64,000 nucleotides of DNA from Paraspadella gotoi (taxonomy: Eukaryota > Chaetognatha), in the NCBI GenBank assembly GCA_051294375.1, contig JBJCIZ010000239.1:4776953-4840952 (forward strand), given 5' to 3'. A program made the position numbers and the translations under genes. Below the pieces are notes generated by a model. That model saw nothing but the letters and a program-made list of their open reading frames with translations. It was not told the origin of the DNA and did not search any database. Every line of letters begins with the position of its first letter. Position 1 is the stretch's first letter. Below are positions 32,476 through 44,454 of this stretch, in pieces.

Positions 32476-34328
32476 CTAAACTTACCGCCCCTCAGCTTGT
32501 AATCCAAACCTCTACTTCTCAGATACACCAAATCCCCCAACCCTGTTACCGTCCGTTGCGTCCGCCGATAAGGTCTTCATTCACGGAAACTTTCGTATTA
32601 GCGAGAATGGCCATCTCGAAACTAGACTTTCTTATTCATTTTCCTCTCTATTCCATGCGCTGACTGTCTAGCTGGTACTGCCAGAAAAAATTCTGACGGT
32701 CAAGTAACTCGTCTCGTGTACCGTACACGCTGTTTTTTCCGCGCCGAACCCGCCAGGTGTTGCCCTCATTTTCCATCGAACTCTTTTACGTCTTTTGCTT
32801 TAGATTGATTACTGTCTCCCAGCGAGTCCTGTCAGTTTGATCCAGCTCCTCTCTAGTGTGGTCCTAGTTCGGAGCTATTGAGAGACCTGAGCAACCGGAA
32901 GAAAAAAAGTCAAAAGGATTAAGCAGAGAGTGAGAGTTTAGTGTCCTTCTATCGCGCAGCGCCACTCTTATCTCTCACATTGGTTATCCTCCAGTAAAAG
33001 AATCCCTATAAGCGATCTTCCGCCTGTTTGGGATTTGTGTAGGGGACGAATGGTAATGCGTTGGAGATTACTATCCATAAGACAAAGTTTTACCATATTC
33101 CTGTCAGCGTTTCGCTTTTGCGATTAGTTTCTCCACTTGTTGATTTTCGTCAGTTTCGTACTACGTCATTTCAATTTCCTGCTTACTCCTATGGTTTTTA
33201 TCAATATTTCAAGATGTTTGTAATGAAGTGGGGTTTTCCTGCATTGAGTGGTTCCCAGGTCCTAAACGTGATATATTCTTTCGTGATAATTGTCTGTTAG
33301 TGTATAGACAAGAAATGACAAAATAGTGAGGGTAGTCAAAGGTTCAAAACCGCCCACAGAATTCTTCTCCCATAATCTATATTTCACTTCATGATACCAA
33401 GCGTAGAGCTTTATAATTGTCATCTCTTAAATTCTTTTTTATCTCAGTATATAGATGTGTATAATGTTTTTAGTTAGAGCCGTCAATCTTCCACATTGTC
33501 CTCAGAGAATAGTTCCGTGATTTCATTCTTCTCTGCACGCCGAATCAGATCTTGTCCATTTCTTCTTGTGTGTAATGCGTAGTGAAGAAACTCCTAACAA
33601 ATAATATCTTTCTCCAAAGCCCCCGTCCCAGCAAGAATATGATCTCGTGTGAGTTTAAAATTTCTCTGCTTTATAGTATTATATTTCCAATTGCTATCGG
33701 CAGAGTGTTCGTTTCTGCCAAGGTATGATCGAGAACAGCGGGATCATGCCATGTCGGGTGTCGAGTTTTTCTTGTCTAATTTATAAGATGTTGAATATAT
33801 TTCTTTATGTCTGTTACATAAAATGGTTTGAAAACCACCAATAAGATTTCCTACGCTCAATTCGGTAGGTCACCGACAAACTGTTAAAAAATTTGGAGTC
33901 ACCACAAGTTCGATGTTAAATCCCTTGATCTTCCCTTTCTCTGTTGCCAGTTTTAGCAGTTTTGCGTTTGTACCATTCAATCCACTGGAGCTGATTGGAA
34001 ATGGAATCGGCTGAAATCTTCATTGGCCTATGGAACTATAGTGACCTCATTTAATGGTCTATCTGAAGCCGGTTTATTTGTTCCATCATACTTGAGTAGT
34101 AATTGCAATTCCCATCATCATTTGTTACCTCGTTGTATCATCGGTTGTCATCATCGTTGCTCCAAGTTAACATTTTGCGCTCTGCGGTTTTTGCTCCTCT
34201 ACGATATTTGGTCGTTTCGTGCGGTTATTCCATGCGAATGCGGGTGGCGTTCCCATTCGGCGTCGTCGTCTCTTCCGTCATTGTCGAGCCAATCAATTTG
34301 GTTTCCATTCGTTCGCCAATCTGTTGCA

Positions 34329-34465
34329 GTCGTCTACAAATTACTTGTCCCCATGGGAAGTCCTGTTGGCCGAATCTTCAGTCCGTCTCAAACTCGTTCA
34401 TGGAGGAAATCGTTCGCAATATCTTCAGTCGTCTCAATCTCGTGCGCTATGGTGATCGAACTTTG
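34329..34465 (+). pseudogene. Decayed Penelope-like reverse transcriptase fragment
   Basis: Two plus-strand frames together resemble reverse-transcriptase motifs. One frame reads VYKLLVPMGSPVGRI (34332-34376), close to the YxQxxGxPMGSPVSP block typical of Penelope-like elements. About 29 bases on, in a different frame, follows FMEEIVRNIFSRLNLVRYGD (34397-34456), resembling the FMEExE helix and the RYVDD catalytic block. The second catalytic position pair is altered (GD, then Arg, in place of DD). A frameshift separates the two blocks and stops surround them, so it is inactive. No endonuclease (GIY-YIG) domain was found. Assignment is from motif memory only. A chance resemblance is possible. 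Confidence 0.38.
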
Positions 34466-37400
34466 CAAATGCCAATACGTCTTCATTTCCGCACACTTTC
34501 GGTTTAGCCGGGGGTTGTCTACCTCTTTGGTCGTCATCGCATTTTTCCGTTCGTCTCACCCTCACTTCTTTTTCTTTTCATCTCGCTCCGTCCCGTGGTC
34601 TGGTAGCTTCCCTTATCCCGGATTTGTGCCCAGTGTGTGAATACGTGTCGTTCCGTCCGTCTTAACCTGTCTAGATTCCCGTCGTTGATGCCACTTTTTC
34701 GTTCCACCAGAAAGAGGGGGACGCGTTTTCTTACCCCGTTGACCTTTCGGTTACCGTAACTAGTGCTTATACTCCGATGATTTTTATTATGTTTAAACAG
34801 TATATTAGATGAGAAATTAAGATGAGAAAGTCGAAAAAATATTGTGAGCGTGAGAGAGTGAAAAGCAATGGCTGATCGGGATGTCTACACCACGCCACCC
34901 AAGAAAACATCTAATAAATTTCCCGAAAAATGAAGTAAATAAAGAAATTAAAAGACGTTATATAATCCCAACACGAAGTTGAAGGATAGATTCATTTTTT
35001 TTAGCCGTTTATCTACAACGTGATCTACAACGCCCGTTCAGAACGATTTGGATCGAGAGAACTGAGAGTAATTCTTTAAAAGAGAATGCGGAATAAGCCG
35101 AGAAGGCGGAACGTAGCCAAAGATTGTTTTGATAATACAAGATAGAAATGAGGGAAAAAATAGAAAATTGACACACTGTGGTTAATCACAAAGAAACCGA
35201 GCCCGAACTGTATTCTTAGCACTTTTGACATTTTCAGAAGTGCCTGAAGTAAATCAGTATGGAAGTATAGAATTAGAGACGATCTTTTTCTCACCTATTT
35301 TGTACAGACGCCGAAGACAGGTAAAATGTCTATGCCGTTGTCCAGAAGTCTGTGTACGAAAGATTTTTCTGCCGAACGGCCGCCCAAGCCATCGTTGATG
35401 TCGGGGAAGAGCAGCCATGCAAACAACTTGTATTTAATTTTGTCTACCGAGAAAAAGATTATTAAATTAATGCGTAAGCATAAAGATAGACGCTCTGTAG
35501 TGGTCCAACTTGTAAGACTGAATTTATTTACCCTTTGCCAAGGGTGTAAAGAAAATAAAAATAATTCGTTACGACGGAGAGACGTTTGAACTCTTTCAAT
35601 TAATTGAGTGTCATTAATTCTTTAAAAAAACAAAAATCTTAGATTTAGAGGTGAAATTTTGAAGAGAAGAGAACATCAGTATTATATATACGCGGAACCT
35701 TAATTTAATTTTTTCGTATTCTTTGTAGAAGAAAAAAGGTTGGAAAGAACAACTTGGCGGAAGAAGAAGACGAAGCAATTAACAAATGAAGAACCGAACA
35801 TCTGTAGTTTTAAAATATTTAAAAGAGTAAAATGGCACATAATTATCGTCAACTAAGCGGTGGAACATATGGAGACAACCAATGTCAGGGGCCTGATAGA
35901 AATGACAAAGCCTTCTTTTTATGTTAAGTTCACCACACGATTTCAAGGTTAAAATTTGGTGCAAGTTCATTGTTCCAAATAAACTTACTTAGTTTAACAC
36001 AGAGACATGTAGTGGTGAGATATATAACTATATTTATGTGATAATTAATAATTAAATAATTATTTTGCCTATGTAAGAAGCATAAACTTAAGCTGAAAAC
36101 GACTGTAATGCTATATATAGCCAACTCAATAGTCGATTCCCGTAAGATTATGAATGAGATGAAATAATATACGGGAAATGAAAAAAAGGCACGGAAAATA
36201 AAAGGAAGAGGAATGATAATCAGAACAATATGGATAAGGGGAAAGCTGAAGATACATGCGATGAAAATGAGATGGAATAGAGATGGAAAGATGACTATGG
36301 AAGACAGATAAGTTATCTTACTTTGTTTATATATTCATCTGTGCACGCTCGGTCGGTGAATGGAATAGAGTAGAAAGAGCAGAGAAGAGAGAAGACTGAG
36401 AAAGAAAGACGTCAATTAGGATTTCAAACATGAAACGATTCCCTTTGTTCTCCTTAACGCCCGAATCGGTCCGTTAAACCCACTCCACGTTGTCATAAAG
36501 AAGGAGAAATCAGCAGAGAATCTTCTTCCTAAGGCGGAGTTCCACCTCGGCCTGCTTCGTACATCTCATCGTCTGACCGGTCAATGAACTATAAGCTTAG
36601 ACTTACCTCATGACAGCAGAAATTAGATCGCTTGATAATCAGAGCGCTAGAATGCGAGGTACGCCTAGACAAACCTAATCGTACGCGGACAAGTGATTGG
36701 AACCCATAATTCGCAAAGCAGGGATAGGAATTTTGTGATTGTCGCAAGGTTTAAAAAAAAGAAAATTTTACTAAAGATAGAGAGAGAATATTGAATCATA
36801 TATACTATTAGTACTTGCGAGAGGACATCTAGCGGAAGGATATAGATAACGTAACGAAGCGATCGCGTCATTTATTACTCTCGTTTTCCGCGCTATAAAC
36901 GCTGGGCGTCTGTTCTGTGAATTGGAAAGCGGCGAATCACAGTATCTCAACTCTCGCCAGACCAGACCAGTTTCAATGTGTGCACGGTACTTTTTTATTT
37001 TTATTTCTGGTCAAATTTATCACCTTTATCATTAAGATAAAAACATAATATTTTTTCTTAAAGTTTGCTACACATTTTACCGCCGCCAACTGGTCAAACC
37101 AAGACCCGGTGATGATTAAAATGCTGCCGCGACTCGTTTATCTTCCTCTTCCGAATTGCCAATACGGCCTGATGCGATGTATCGCGAAAGAGGACAGAAG
37201 TCCCGTTGTCGGACGGAACGGAGGAGGGAGAAGGAGGGAGGATGATTGACGTGATGCCACGAGAGGAAGACGATGACACCGATAAGGGAAGCGGACAAAT
37301 AAGAGCGGCTAAAAAAGACTATAGTGAGAGAGCTATAAAAAGAACAAATTATAAGAAAGAATCTTTCAATCTGAAGATAGAGTATTTTAATTTTTTTAAT

Positions 37401-38714
37401 TTAATTTGTTTCAATACGTTTCCGCAATAGATGAATTTGCCTGGTGTTAACAAATAAATGTCCGTAGATTAAAAAATATTGGTGAGTAATATTTTGAAGA
37501 GAAAGATAATCATGGCCGCGAGGATAGATAGGAAGATGGAACACAAATTAAAATGCGACGAAGAAAAAATAAACCGATAAATCCTTCGTTTCCAACATAT
37601 AAACTACGTTGACAACAAACGCGAGAAAATCGATCGGAAAGTATATTTGAACAGAAGAACTGACGATTCATGGCCTTCGAGCTCAATTAGATAAGAAACT
37701 CACCATCTGTTATTCATCAAAAGGCAGTAGAATTAAACTGCAGTGATGGACCACACCGTCTCCAAAATCATCGATCTCGAGAGAAAGTTTCACGCGGAGA
37801 TCAGTGGAAAGAAGATAGAGTCAGGTTTCGCGTCCGAGATATAGAACGCGCCTAGAGGCGAGAAGAAAACGATCCGGACTTAGAGAACATACAGAAAAAA
37901 AACTTTTCCTTTTTGACAAAGACAAGAGCTACCATCCGAGAGATATACCCGGGACAGCTTGACCATGGACTAACAAGACAGATAACTTTTTTCCTTCTTC
38001 CAAAATAGTTGAGGAGAGTTAGCTAAGAATACCTTGATAAAATATTTATAGTCTTTTTCACGAATAGAAATAATTACGAACGTTCGAAGAGATGGTAATT
38101 TCAACACAGTAAGAATGGAATTCGGATAGCCTTGAAATTTTTGGAAGAAGAAGTAGGGACAAATAATGATTACATTCTAAGTTGCGAGATAATTTTGAAA
38201 CAGGGAACGATATGAGAACGATACTTGCTTGTAGACAAATTTTTAAAATGTATAGAGTTTAGGCACAATTGGAAGAGGGGAAAGATTTTTCGCAATACGG
38301 ATCAGTTTATTAAAGAATTGAAAGAGCCGCTCAATTTGATTTCGACATAAATGTTAATGAAGTAGAAAGGAAATGCATTAGGGGACGGAATAAATTTTGG
38401 AGTAAGACGAGTAAGGCGACAATCCGCTAGAAAGGTGTTAGGAGACTACTGGATGCTACAAATATCACAACATCTTAGCTCTGAGATTGCGCACATAGCT
38501 AAACTTGTTAGATCCCGCGGCATATTGATTCTAAAAAGTACGGACTTAAAAAAAGGGTGAAAATATAAATAAGGAAACTAAAAAGAGGAAAACTCTGAAT
38601 GGAAGAAGAAAGATAATAAGACAGTGAGAAGAAAATGAAATGAAAGAAAAAAATGAAAGGAAGAGAAAAAAAAATGGCGGAGAGCTTTAGACGAAACAAT
38701 GGAAATCTCTTTCA

Positions 38715-38775
38715 TCCTCGATACTTTCAGTTGTCGTTTTTGTTGTTGTTGTTGTAGTCGTCGTTGTCGTTTGAT
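38715..38775. repeat. GTT/GTC triplet patch
   Basis: GTCGTTTTTGTTGTTGTTGT followed by AGTCGTCGTTGTCG, just upstream of a family-2 copy. Confidence 0.75.
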
Positions 38776-38829
38776 GAGATTGATGTTAGTGTAGTTTTTT
38801 CTTGGATATATTTGGTATAACAAAATTAT

Positions 38830-39030
38830 AAATTATCTATAAAACAATAAATAAGCTATCTTGCCCCTGACTTTGGACGGGCTATTGTGATTTAAGTTCT
38901 CCATCACTCTTACGAGTTCATGACATAGCACCTCCCTGCCAGCTTTTTAATCAAGACTCTCTCACAGTCTTGTTTATTCACTCCCAGAGTACCTTGGCTT
39001 CCCTATGAATGAATGTTTCAAAGAAGGTTT
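38830..39030 (+). mobile_element. Dispersed repeat family 2, copy 5
   Basis: AATAAATAAGCTATCTTGCC, CTGACTTTGGACGGGCTATT, CTCCATCACTCTTACGAGTT, CAATCAAGACTCTCTCACA-type core (here AATCAAGACTCTCTCACAGT), GTTTATTCACTCCCAGAGTA and GGCTTCCCTATGAATGAATG. One of the longest copies. Confidence 0.65.
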
Positions 39031-40865
39031 TAATTGTATGAAAGTATCACTCCCTTATACGTATATATTTTTAAAACCTAATGTTATTTTAAGTTTGAAA
39101 TTTAGCTCACAATCGCTGCCCTTGGAAATCAACTGAACAGTGAAGCGAAGAAAGATTAAAAATTTACGGAAATTAGATTAAAAATTTGGAGGGGGGAAAG
39201 AAAATTGAAGGGAAAGTAAAAAAAAGAAGAAAATTCAGGTGAGAGAAACTTGAAACTTCAACATAAAAGCTTTTGTTTTTTAATTAAGAAACAAGTTTGA
39301 GCAAACAATGTCGGATCTGCCAACGACCTTTTAGCGGAAATTAATTAATTAATTATTTTGATTCCAAATGTTTGTTTTTAGGTATTTTCGTCACTGACCA
39401 CNNNNNNNNNNNNNNNNNNNNNNNNNNNNNNNNNNNNNNNNNNNNNNNNNNNNNNNNNNNNNNNNNNNNNNNNNNNNNNNNNNNNNNNNNNNNNNNNNNN
39501 NNNNNNNNNNNNNNNNNNNNNNNNNNNNNNNNNNNNNNNNNNNNNNNNNNNNNNNNNNNNNNNNNNNNNNNNNNNNNNNNNNNNNNNNNNNNNNNNNNNN
39601 NNNNNNNNNNNNNNNNNNNNNNNNNNNNNNNNNNNNNNNNNNNNNNNNNNNNNNNNNNNNNNNNNNNNNNNNNNNNNNNNNNNNNNNNNNNNNNNNNNNN
39701 NNNNNNNNNNNNNNNNNNNNNNNNNNNNNNNNNNNNNNNNNNNNNNNNNNNNNNNNNNNNNNNNNNNNNNNNNNNNNNNNNNNNNNNNNNNNNNNNNNNN
39801 NNNNNNNNNNNNNNNNNNNNNNNNNNNNNNNNNNNNNNNNNNNNNNNNNNNNNNNNNNNNNNNNNNNNNNNNNNNNNNNNNNNNNNNNNNNNNNNNNNNN
39901 NNNNNNNNNNNNNNNNNNNNNNNNNNNNNNNNNNNNNNNNNNNNNNNNNNNNNNNNNNNNNNNNNNNNNNNNNNNNNNNNNNNNNNNNNNNNNNNNNNNN
40001 NNNNNNNNNNNNNNNNNNNNNNNNNNNNNNNNNNNNNNNNNNNNNNNNNNNNNNNNNNNNNNNNNNNNNNNNNNNNNNNNNNNNNNNNNNNNNNNNNNNN
40101 NNNNNNNNNNNNNNNNNNNNNNNNNNNNNNNNNNNNNNNNNNNNNNNNNNNNNNNNNNNNNNNNNNNNNNNNNNNNNNNNNNNNNNNNNNNNNNNNNNNN
40201 NNNNNNNNNNNNNNNNNNNNNNNNNNNNNNNNNNNNNNNNNNNNNNNNNNNNNNNNNNNNNNNNNNNNNNNNNNNNNNNNNNNNNNNNNNNNNNNNNNNN
40301 NNNNNNNNNNNNNNNNNNNNNNNNNNNNNNNNNNNNNNNNNNNNNNNNNNNNNNNNNNNNTCACTGCCAGAGACAAGCACGGACGGACGCTTGTTGGATT
40401 GGCGTGCGAGCGGACAATAACGCCGGATACGACACTGAGCCTGTACTTGGGATTGAAGTTGATAGGGATAATAATATACATACTATAATTAATAATATTA
40501 ATTAAATTGACTGATTATTCATTATTGTATTGAAATTAAATGGATTGAATAAAGGATGATTAATTAATTATTAATTTGTTAGTGAATTAATTTTAATACT
40601 TTGGATTTACATAAAAAATAAAACTTTTGTTTTTTTTTTGTTTTTTTTCATTTAAAACGCTATTTCACCCGGCTTCAGTACTTTATAAGTTTTTTATTTT
40701 TATAATGAATTTATAACTAGAAATGATATTTACAAGGCGCGAGAGGGATATAGATCGTTATTTCCTCATTTACTTTGTTTTTATTTGAAACAATCATTAA
40801 AACAATTTTGTTCCTTTTGTCGTAGCTAATCGAATTCCCGGTCGGACGCCGTTTACATTAAAGTT
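39030..40865. other. AT-rich flanks of a 959-N gap
   Basis: Sequence on both sides of gap 39402-40360 is AT-rich and non-repetitive. A polypyrimidine-AG (GTTTGTTTTTAG at 39371-39382) precedes the gap, and a short GC-richer open stretch (40361-40470) follows it. No gene can be defined across the gap. Confidence 0.4.
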
Positions 40866-40869
40866 TTTT

Positions 40870-41165
40870 TTTCTTGTTTAAAAAAAAAAAAGAAAGGAAC
40901 AAGGAAGAGAATCGAAAAGGTAGGAAGCGAACACGAGAGAAGAGAGGGGGAAGGGAAAAAGAAAGAAGAAGAGAAAGAAGGAAAAAAGAAAAAAGAAAGA
41001 AGAAAAAAAGAAAGAGGAAAGAAAAACGAAAGAAAGAAAGAAAGAAAACGAAGGAAAGACCGAAGAAGGAAAAAGAAGAGAAGAAAGTAAACGAGAAGAA
41101 AGACGTAGAAAGAAGAAAAGAGACTAGTGCTTGTAAAGTGAGAGAGGAAAGCATTGTAATTTGGG
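40870..41165. repeat. GAAA/GGAAA purine tract
   Basis: Plus-strand AAAGAAAGAAAAAGAAGAG units that are open in both directions (Lys/Glu or Phe/Ser). Low complexity. Confidence 0.8.
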
Positions 41166-41419
41166 AATAGGGGACACATGCGTTGTAACCGGGGATTCAG
41201 GTAAGACGGGTAGTAAAGCACCGGGCCGGGACGGGTAAGGAATGTGCTACGTAATCAAGATGCTGAGGCGATATGCTTACGCCGCCGTCGCTTAGCGGGT
41301 AGGAGAGCGACGAACAACGACGGACGCGTGACGACGACGCGAGATGAAAGGAGGTGACAAAAGACCATTGAATATGAGATCATGGCTACAAAAGGATGAG
41401 GATCTCTTCTGTTTTGGAG

Positions 41420-41765
41420 TAAAAGGAAAGAAGGAGGGAGGTAGGGGAGGAAGAGAAAAGAAAAGAAGGAAGTAAGGAGGTAAGAGAAAAGAAAAGAAAT
41501 GAAAATGTAAAGGAGGAAGGGAGGAAAGTTCAATGAACAGAAATGGAATAATGTAAGAGGGAGAGATGTTGAGAAAACACGAGAGAAAAAAAAAACCTGA
41601 TGAATCACGAAGGTTAGATTAAAATAAGAAAAGGAGAGGAAAAATAAACGGGGAAAGAGGGAGGAACGAGAAGAAAGGAAAGGTAAAAAAAATGGGAAGG
41701 AAAAGGACCAAAAAAAAAAAGGAGAGGAAGGAGGAAGAGAAGGAGGCGGAATACGATAAAGAATT
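41420..41765. repeat. GGAAG purine-rich tract
   Basis: Purine-dominated GGAAGGAGGTAAGAGAAAAG-type sequence, broken by mixed bases near 41.57-41.64 kb. Confidence 0.7.
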
Positions 41766-42209
41766 TACCAGATTAAGGAAAAGATAAGAAATTCGAGGCT
41801 TAGTAGAGAAAAAGGAGATCCCGCTAGTTGGAGGTGTTGCGCGGAAGTGATTATTTTTTAGTACGTTCTCAAACTGTCATGTTTATGAGCGAGGTAAACT
41901 TGGCGGAAGGCCAGACTACATGTATAATACCTTATTTTTCAGTATTATTTAAAATAAAATGTGTTGTAAATATTTAAAACAGACGGACCGACCGACCGAG
42001 TAAACGACTTCAAAGAGTTTCTTCGCAAGCACTCGCGGCGCGACTTAAAATTTCTAAAAAAAAAAAGTGTGAGTTTTATAAAAGAAAAAAAGTGAAATGA
42101 TTACAATGAAGGCGACATTTTGTGATCGGTGGTTCGGGCGACGACCGAAAACTTTGAAATTGAAAAAGAAAATGACGAAAAGAAAATTTGGTTAAGAAAA
42201 AAAATACAA

Positions 42210-42465
42210 AACATGAGAACAAAAAAAAAAAAGAAAGAAGAAAAAGAGAGAAGAGGAGGAATGAGAAAGAAGAGAAGCAAAGAAGAGAAGATAGAGAAGG
42301 AAGTGAAGAAGATCAAGAAGGAAGAGAAGAGAAGAGAAGAGAAGAGAAGAGAAGAAAGAGAAGAGAAGAGAAGAGAAGAGAAGAGAAGAGAAGAGAAAAG
42401 GAATAAGAAAACAAAAAAGAAAAAAGAAAAAGTAAAAAGTAGGAAGAAAAAAGAAAGAAATTTAA
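42210..42465. repeat. Purine tract with (AAGAG)n pentamers
   Basis: AAAAAGAAAGAAG-type purines enclose a clean pentamer array, GAAGAGAAGAGAAGAGAAGA, at about 42325-42397. Confidence 0.9.
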
Positions 42466-42599
42466 ATGTAATGTAATTAATTTAAAGCATATTGTTAAAA
42501 CTAAAGCATTACCTTTTTTTTAAAACGTGGCAAATGACAGTTTTCTTTGTCCCTAAACATAAAATTGAATATTGATTGATTGAACGATTGGGTAACTGT

Positions 42600-42725
42600 G
42601 AAAGAGAGGGAAGGGAGGGAGATGAGAAGAGAGAGGAGGAGAGAAGAGAGAGGAGAGATAGAGGAGAGAGAGAGAGAGAGAGAAGAGAGAGAAGAGAGAA
42701 GGAAGAGAGAGAGTAGAGAGAGAGA

Positions 42726-42762
<37 letters not shown>

Positions 42763-43138
42763 TGAAAGCGGGGACGGAGTAAGATTGAGAGGTTTTTGAG
42801 ATAAATGGAAAAAGGAAGAAGAGGGGGGAAGAGGAGGAGGAGGAAGATGGGGTAGTAGGAGGATGAGGAGGAGGAAAAGGAGGAGAAGTTGGGGGAAGAA
42901 AAAAAAAAAACAAGATGGAGAAAAAAAATTTCGAGAAAAGAAAAAAAGTTGTCACAAAAAGTGGATGATGAAAAAAGTCTTTTTGACGATAAACGACGAC
43001 CGAAGACGACAACAATGACGAAAGAAATGATGAGAGAGAGAAAGAGAGAGGAGAAAGGAGAGAAGAGAGAGAAGAGAGAGAGAGAAGAGAGGAGAGAGAG
43101 AGACGGAGAGAGAGAGAGAGAAGAAGAGAGAAATTGTT
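42600..43138. repeat. (GA)n and GGA-rich compound purine region
   Basis: GA/GAGAAGA runs at 42600-42760 and 43028-43133, and GGAGGAGGA triplets at 42812-42893. The 251-residue minus-strand frame (Ser/Leu/Phe-rich) is repeat-driven. Confidence 0.88.
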
Positions 43139-43234
43139 AAATAAAAAATAAAAAAAACGTAAAGTAAACTCATGGAAAAAGAAAAGAAATATCGAACAAG
43201 AAATAATAAGATTTAGGCACAAAAGAAAGAGGAA

Positions 43235-43432
43235 TGGGAATCCATTCCAACCAATTCCATCCAATCAATTCCATTCCAATCAATTCCATTCCCATCAATT
43301 TCATTCCAATAAATTTCATTCCAATAAATTCCATTCCAATCAATTCCATTCCAATCAATTCCATTCCCGTCAATTTCATTCCAATCAATTCCATTCCAAT
43401 CAATTCCATTCCAATCAAATATATTCCATTAT
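43235..43432. repeat. 15-bp tandem repeat, AATTCCATTCCAATC
   Basis: About 12 units with point variants (AATTTCATTCCAATA, AATTCCATTCCCGTC) and no length change, so period 15 keeps both strands open. Plus reads INSIP pentapeptides and minus reads GMELI. It resembles CATTC-type satellites but shows no coding evidence. Confidence 0.95.
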
Positions 43433-43514
43433 CAGCATCGGTTACCAACTCTTCAAATCACAACAATTTACAAAAACAACAACAACAACAACAACCAGAG
43501 GAAAAGGTTTTACT

Positions 43515-43690
43515 GGACAGATGATGAAAGGGAGTGACAGATGGTGACAGACTGCGGAAGAGATGGTGACAGGCTGGGGAAGAGATGGTGACAGGCTGGG
43601 GAAGAGAGTGTGACAGGCAGGGTTGAAGATGGTGACGAGTGAGAGACAGATGTTTACCGTCGGGAAAGAGATGGTGACAGGTGACATACG
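43515..43690. repeat. About 22-bp minisatellite, GAGATGGTGACAGGCTGGGG
   Basis: Seven or eight units of GGTGACAGGCTGGGGAAGAG with length variants (GACTGCGGAAGAGATGG, GAGTGTGACAGGCAGGG). Confidence 0.9.
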
Positions 43691-43699
43691 AAGAATTCA

Positions 43700-43850
43700 A
43701 AATGAGTCAAAGTAAGGCAAGGCAAGTCAAGGCAAGGCAAGGGAAATCGAGGCGAGGCAAGACAAGTCATAGTAAGGCGAGGCAAGGCTAGGCAAGGCGA
43801 GGCAAGTCAAGGTAAGGCAAGGCTAAGCAAGGCAAGGATAGTTTTTAAAG
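43700..43850. repeat. (AAGGC)n pentanucleotide-type array
   Basis: GGCAAGGCAAGTCAAGGCAA-type units with AAGTC variants. A 25-N gap (43868-43892) follows directly. Confidence 0.9.
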
Positions 43851-44454
43851 AAGATAAAAAAAGAAAANNNNNNNNNNNNNNNNNNNNNNNNNAAGAATAG
43901 GAATAGAAAAGTATGAAAAAGAATTTGGAAGAGAATTTTATAAAAATGGATAAATTAAATAATGATACTAAAAATTAATCGACATAATGAGTCGATATGT
44001 GAATGATAAAATGGGAAAAAGCGCAGAAAACTTAAATGATAAAAATAACAGCAACGCGACTGAATTTATATGAGAGAGAGTAGAGTACACTAGACGATAG
44101 AAGCCCGCAAGATCAAATGTACGGAGACGAATGACACGATGTTCACGGGCGACCCAAGTTGAAGGGATTTTCCGTGGTTCACGTGATTAATTTTGATCAC
44201 GGAGTTATATGTCAAGGCGTTGGTAGAAAATGTAAAGTACGTTGTATCGTAATCACACGCTTTAGAACTCACCAAGAGGTGACATTAAATCCCCAAAATC
44301 ACCAGAAGAAGAGAGAATAATCGAGGAGCCTGCGACTTCATGTCAGCGCATGAGAATAAGTTGGCTACGGAAGAAGAGAAAAAAGGAGAAGAGGGTTCGT
44401 GATTTAGAAATAAAGAGACCGCCATCTCTAAAAATTGAAAAAAAAAATGAACCT

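Larger units (their letters stand above)
28325..38700. other. Low-repeat island, mostly unique sequence
   Basis: About 10 kb with balanced, non-simple sequence, unlike the rest of the window. 28.3-29.4 kb is comparatively GC-rich with overlapping open frames on both strands (28875-29099 plus, 28948-29343 minus) that I cannot assign. 29.5-32.4 kb is AT-rich with short C/T patches. 33.0-34.8 kb is pyrimidine-leaning, and 34.8-38.7 kb purine-leaning. Only one recognisable remnant was found (34329-34465). There is no SINE, family-2 or telomere-like copy inside, and microsatellites are nearly absent. Possibly several old decayed transposons or a gene's introns. Confidence 0.5.

Noticed and set aside
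34023-34640. 205-codon plus-strand open frame taken as one protein
   Set aside because: Its most protein-like part shifts frame in the middle (see the reverse-transcriptase relic), and the rest has no recognisable domain. A single intact gene is unlikely.
36425-36590. Frame with NPLHVVIKKE, reminiscent of Ty3/gypsy reverse transcriptase (SPLHVVxKKDG)
   Set aside because: The match covers only about ten residues and the following sequence does not show the expected DYRxLN block before a stop. Likely chance, or too decayed to support.
39372-40505. 377-codon frame across a gap
   Set aside because: Over 300 codons are N. Only a possible acceptor (GTTTTTAG at 39375-39382) and a short tail exist, and two frames are open after the gap (one ends LLDWRASGQ, the other runs to 40505), so no exon can be chosen.
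40361-40560. Last exon plus AATAAA polyadenylation signal (GAATAAAGG near 40548)
   Set aside because: AATAAA-type motifs are common in this AT-rich DNA, and the upstream frame cannot be established across the gap.
42509-43264. 251-codon minus-strand frame, apparently membrane-like
   Set aside because: Leu/Ser/Phe content comes from (TC)n and TTTCC tracts. No distinct hydrophobic segment outside repeats.
43235-43850. CRISPR-like array
   Set aside because: Repeats are contiguous tandem units without unique spacers, and the genome is clearly eukaryotic.
44090-44275. 61-codon minus-strand frame of ordinary composition
   Set aside because: No motif recognised. The ATG lies close to a GTGAGT donor-like sequence just upstream (44267-44280), which would place the frame in an intron. 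Length is expected by chance.
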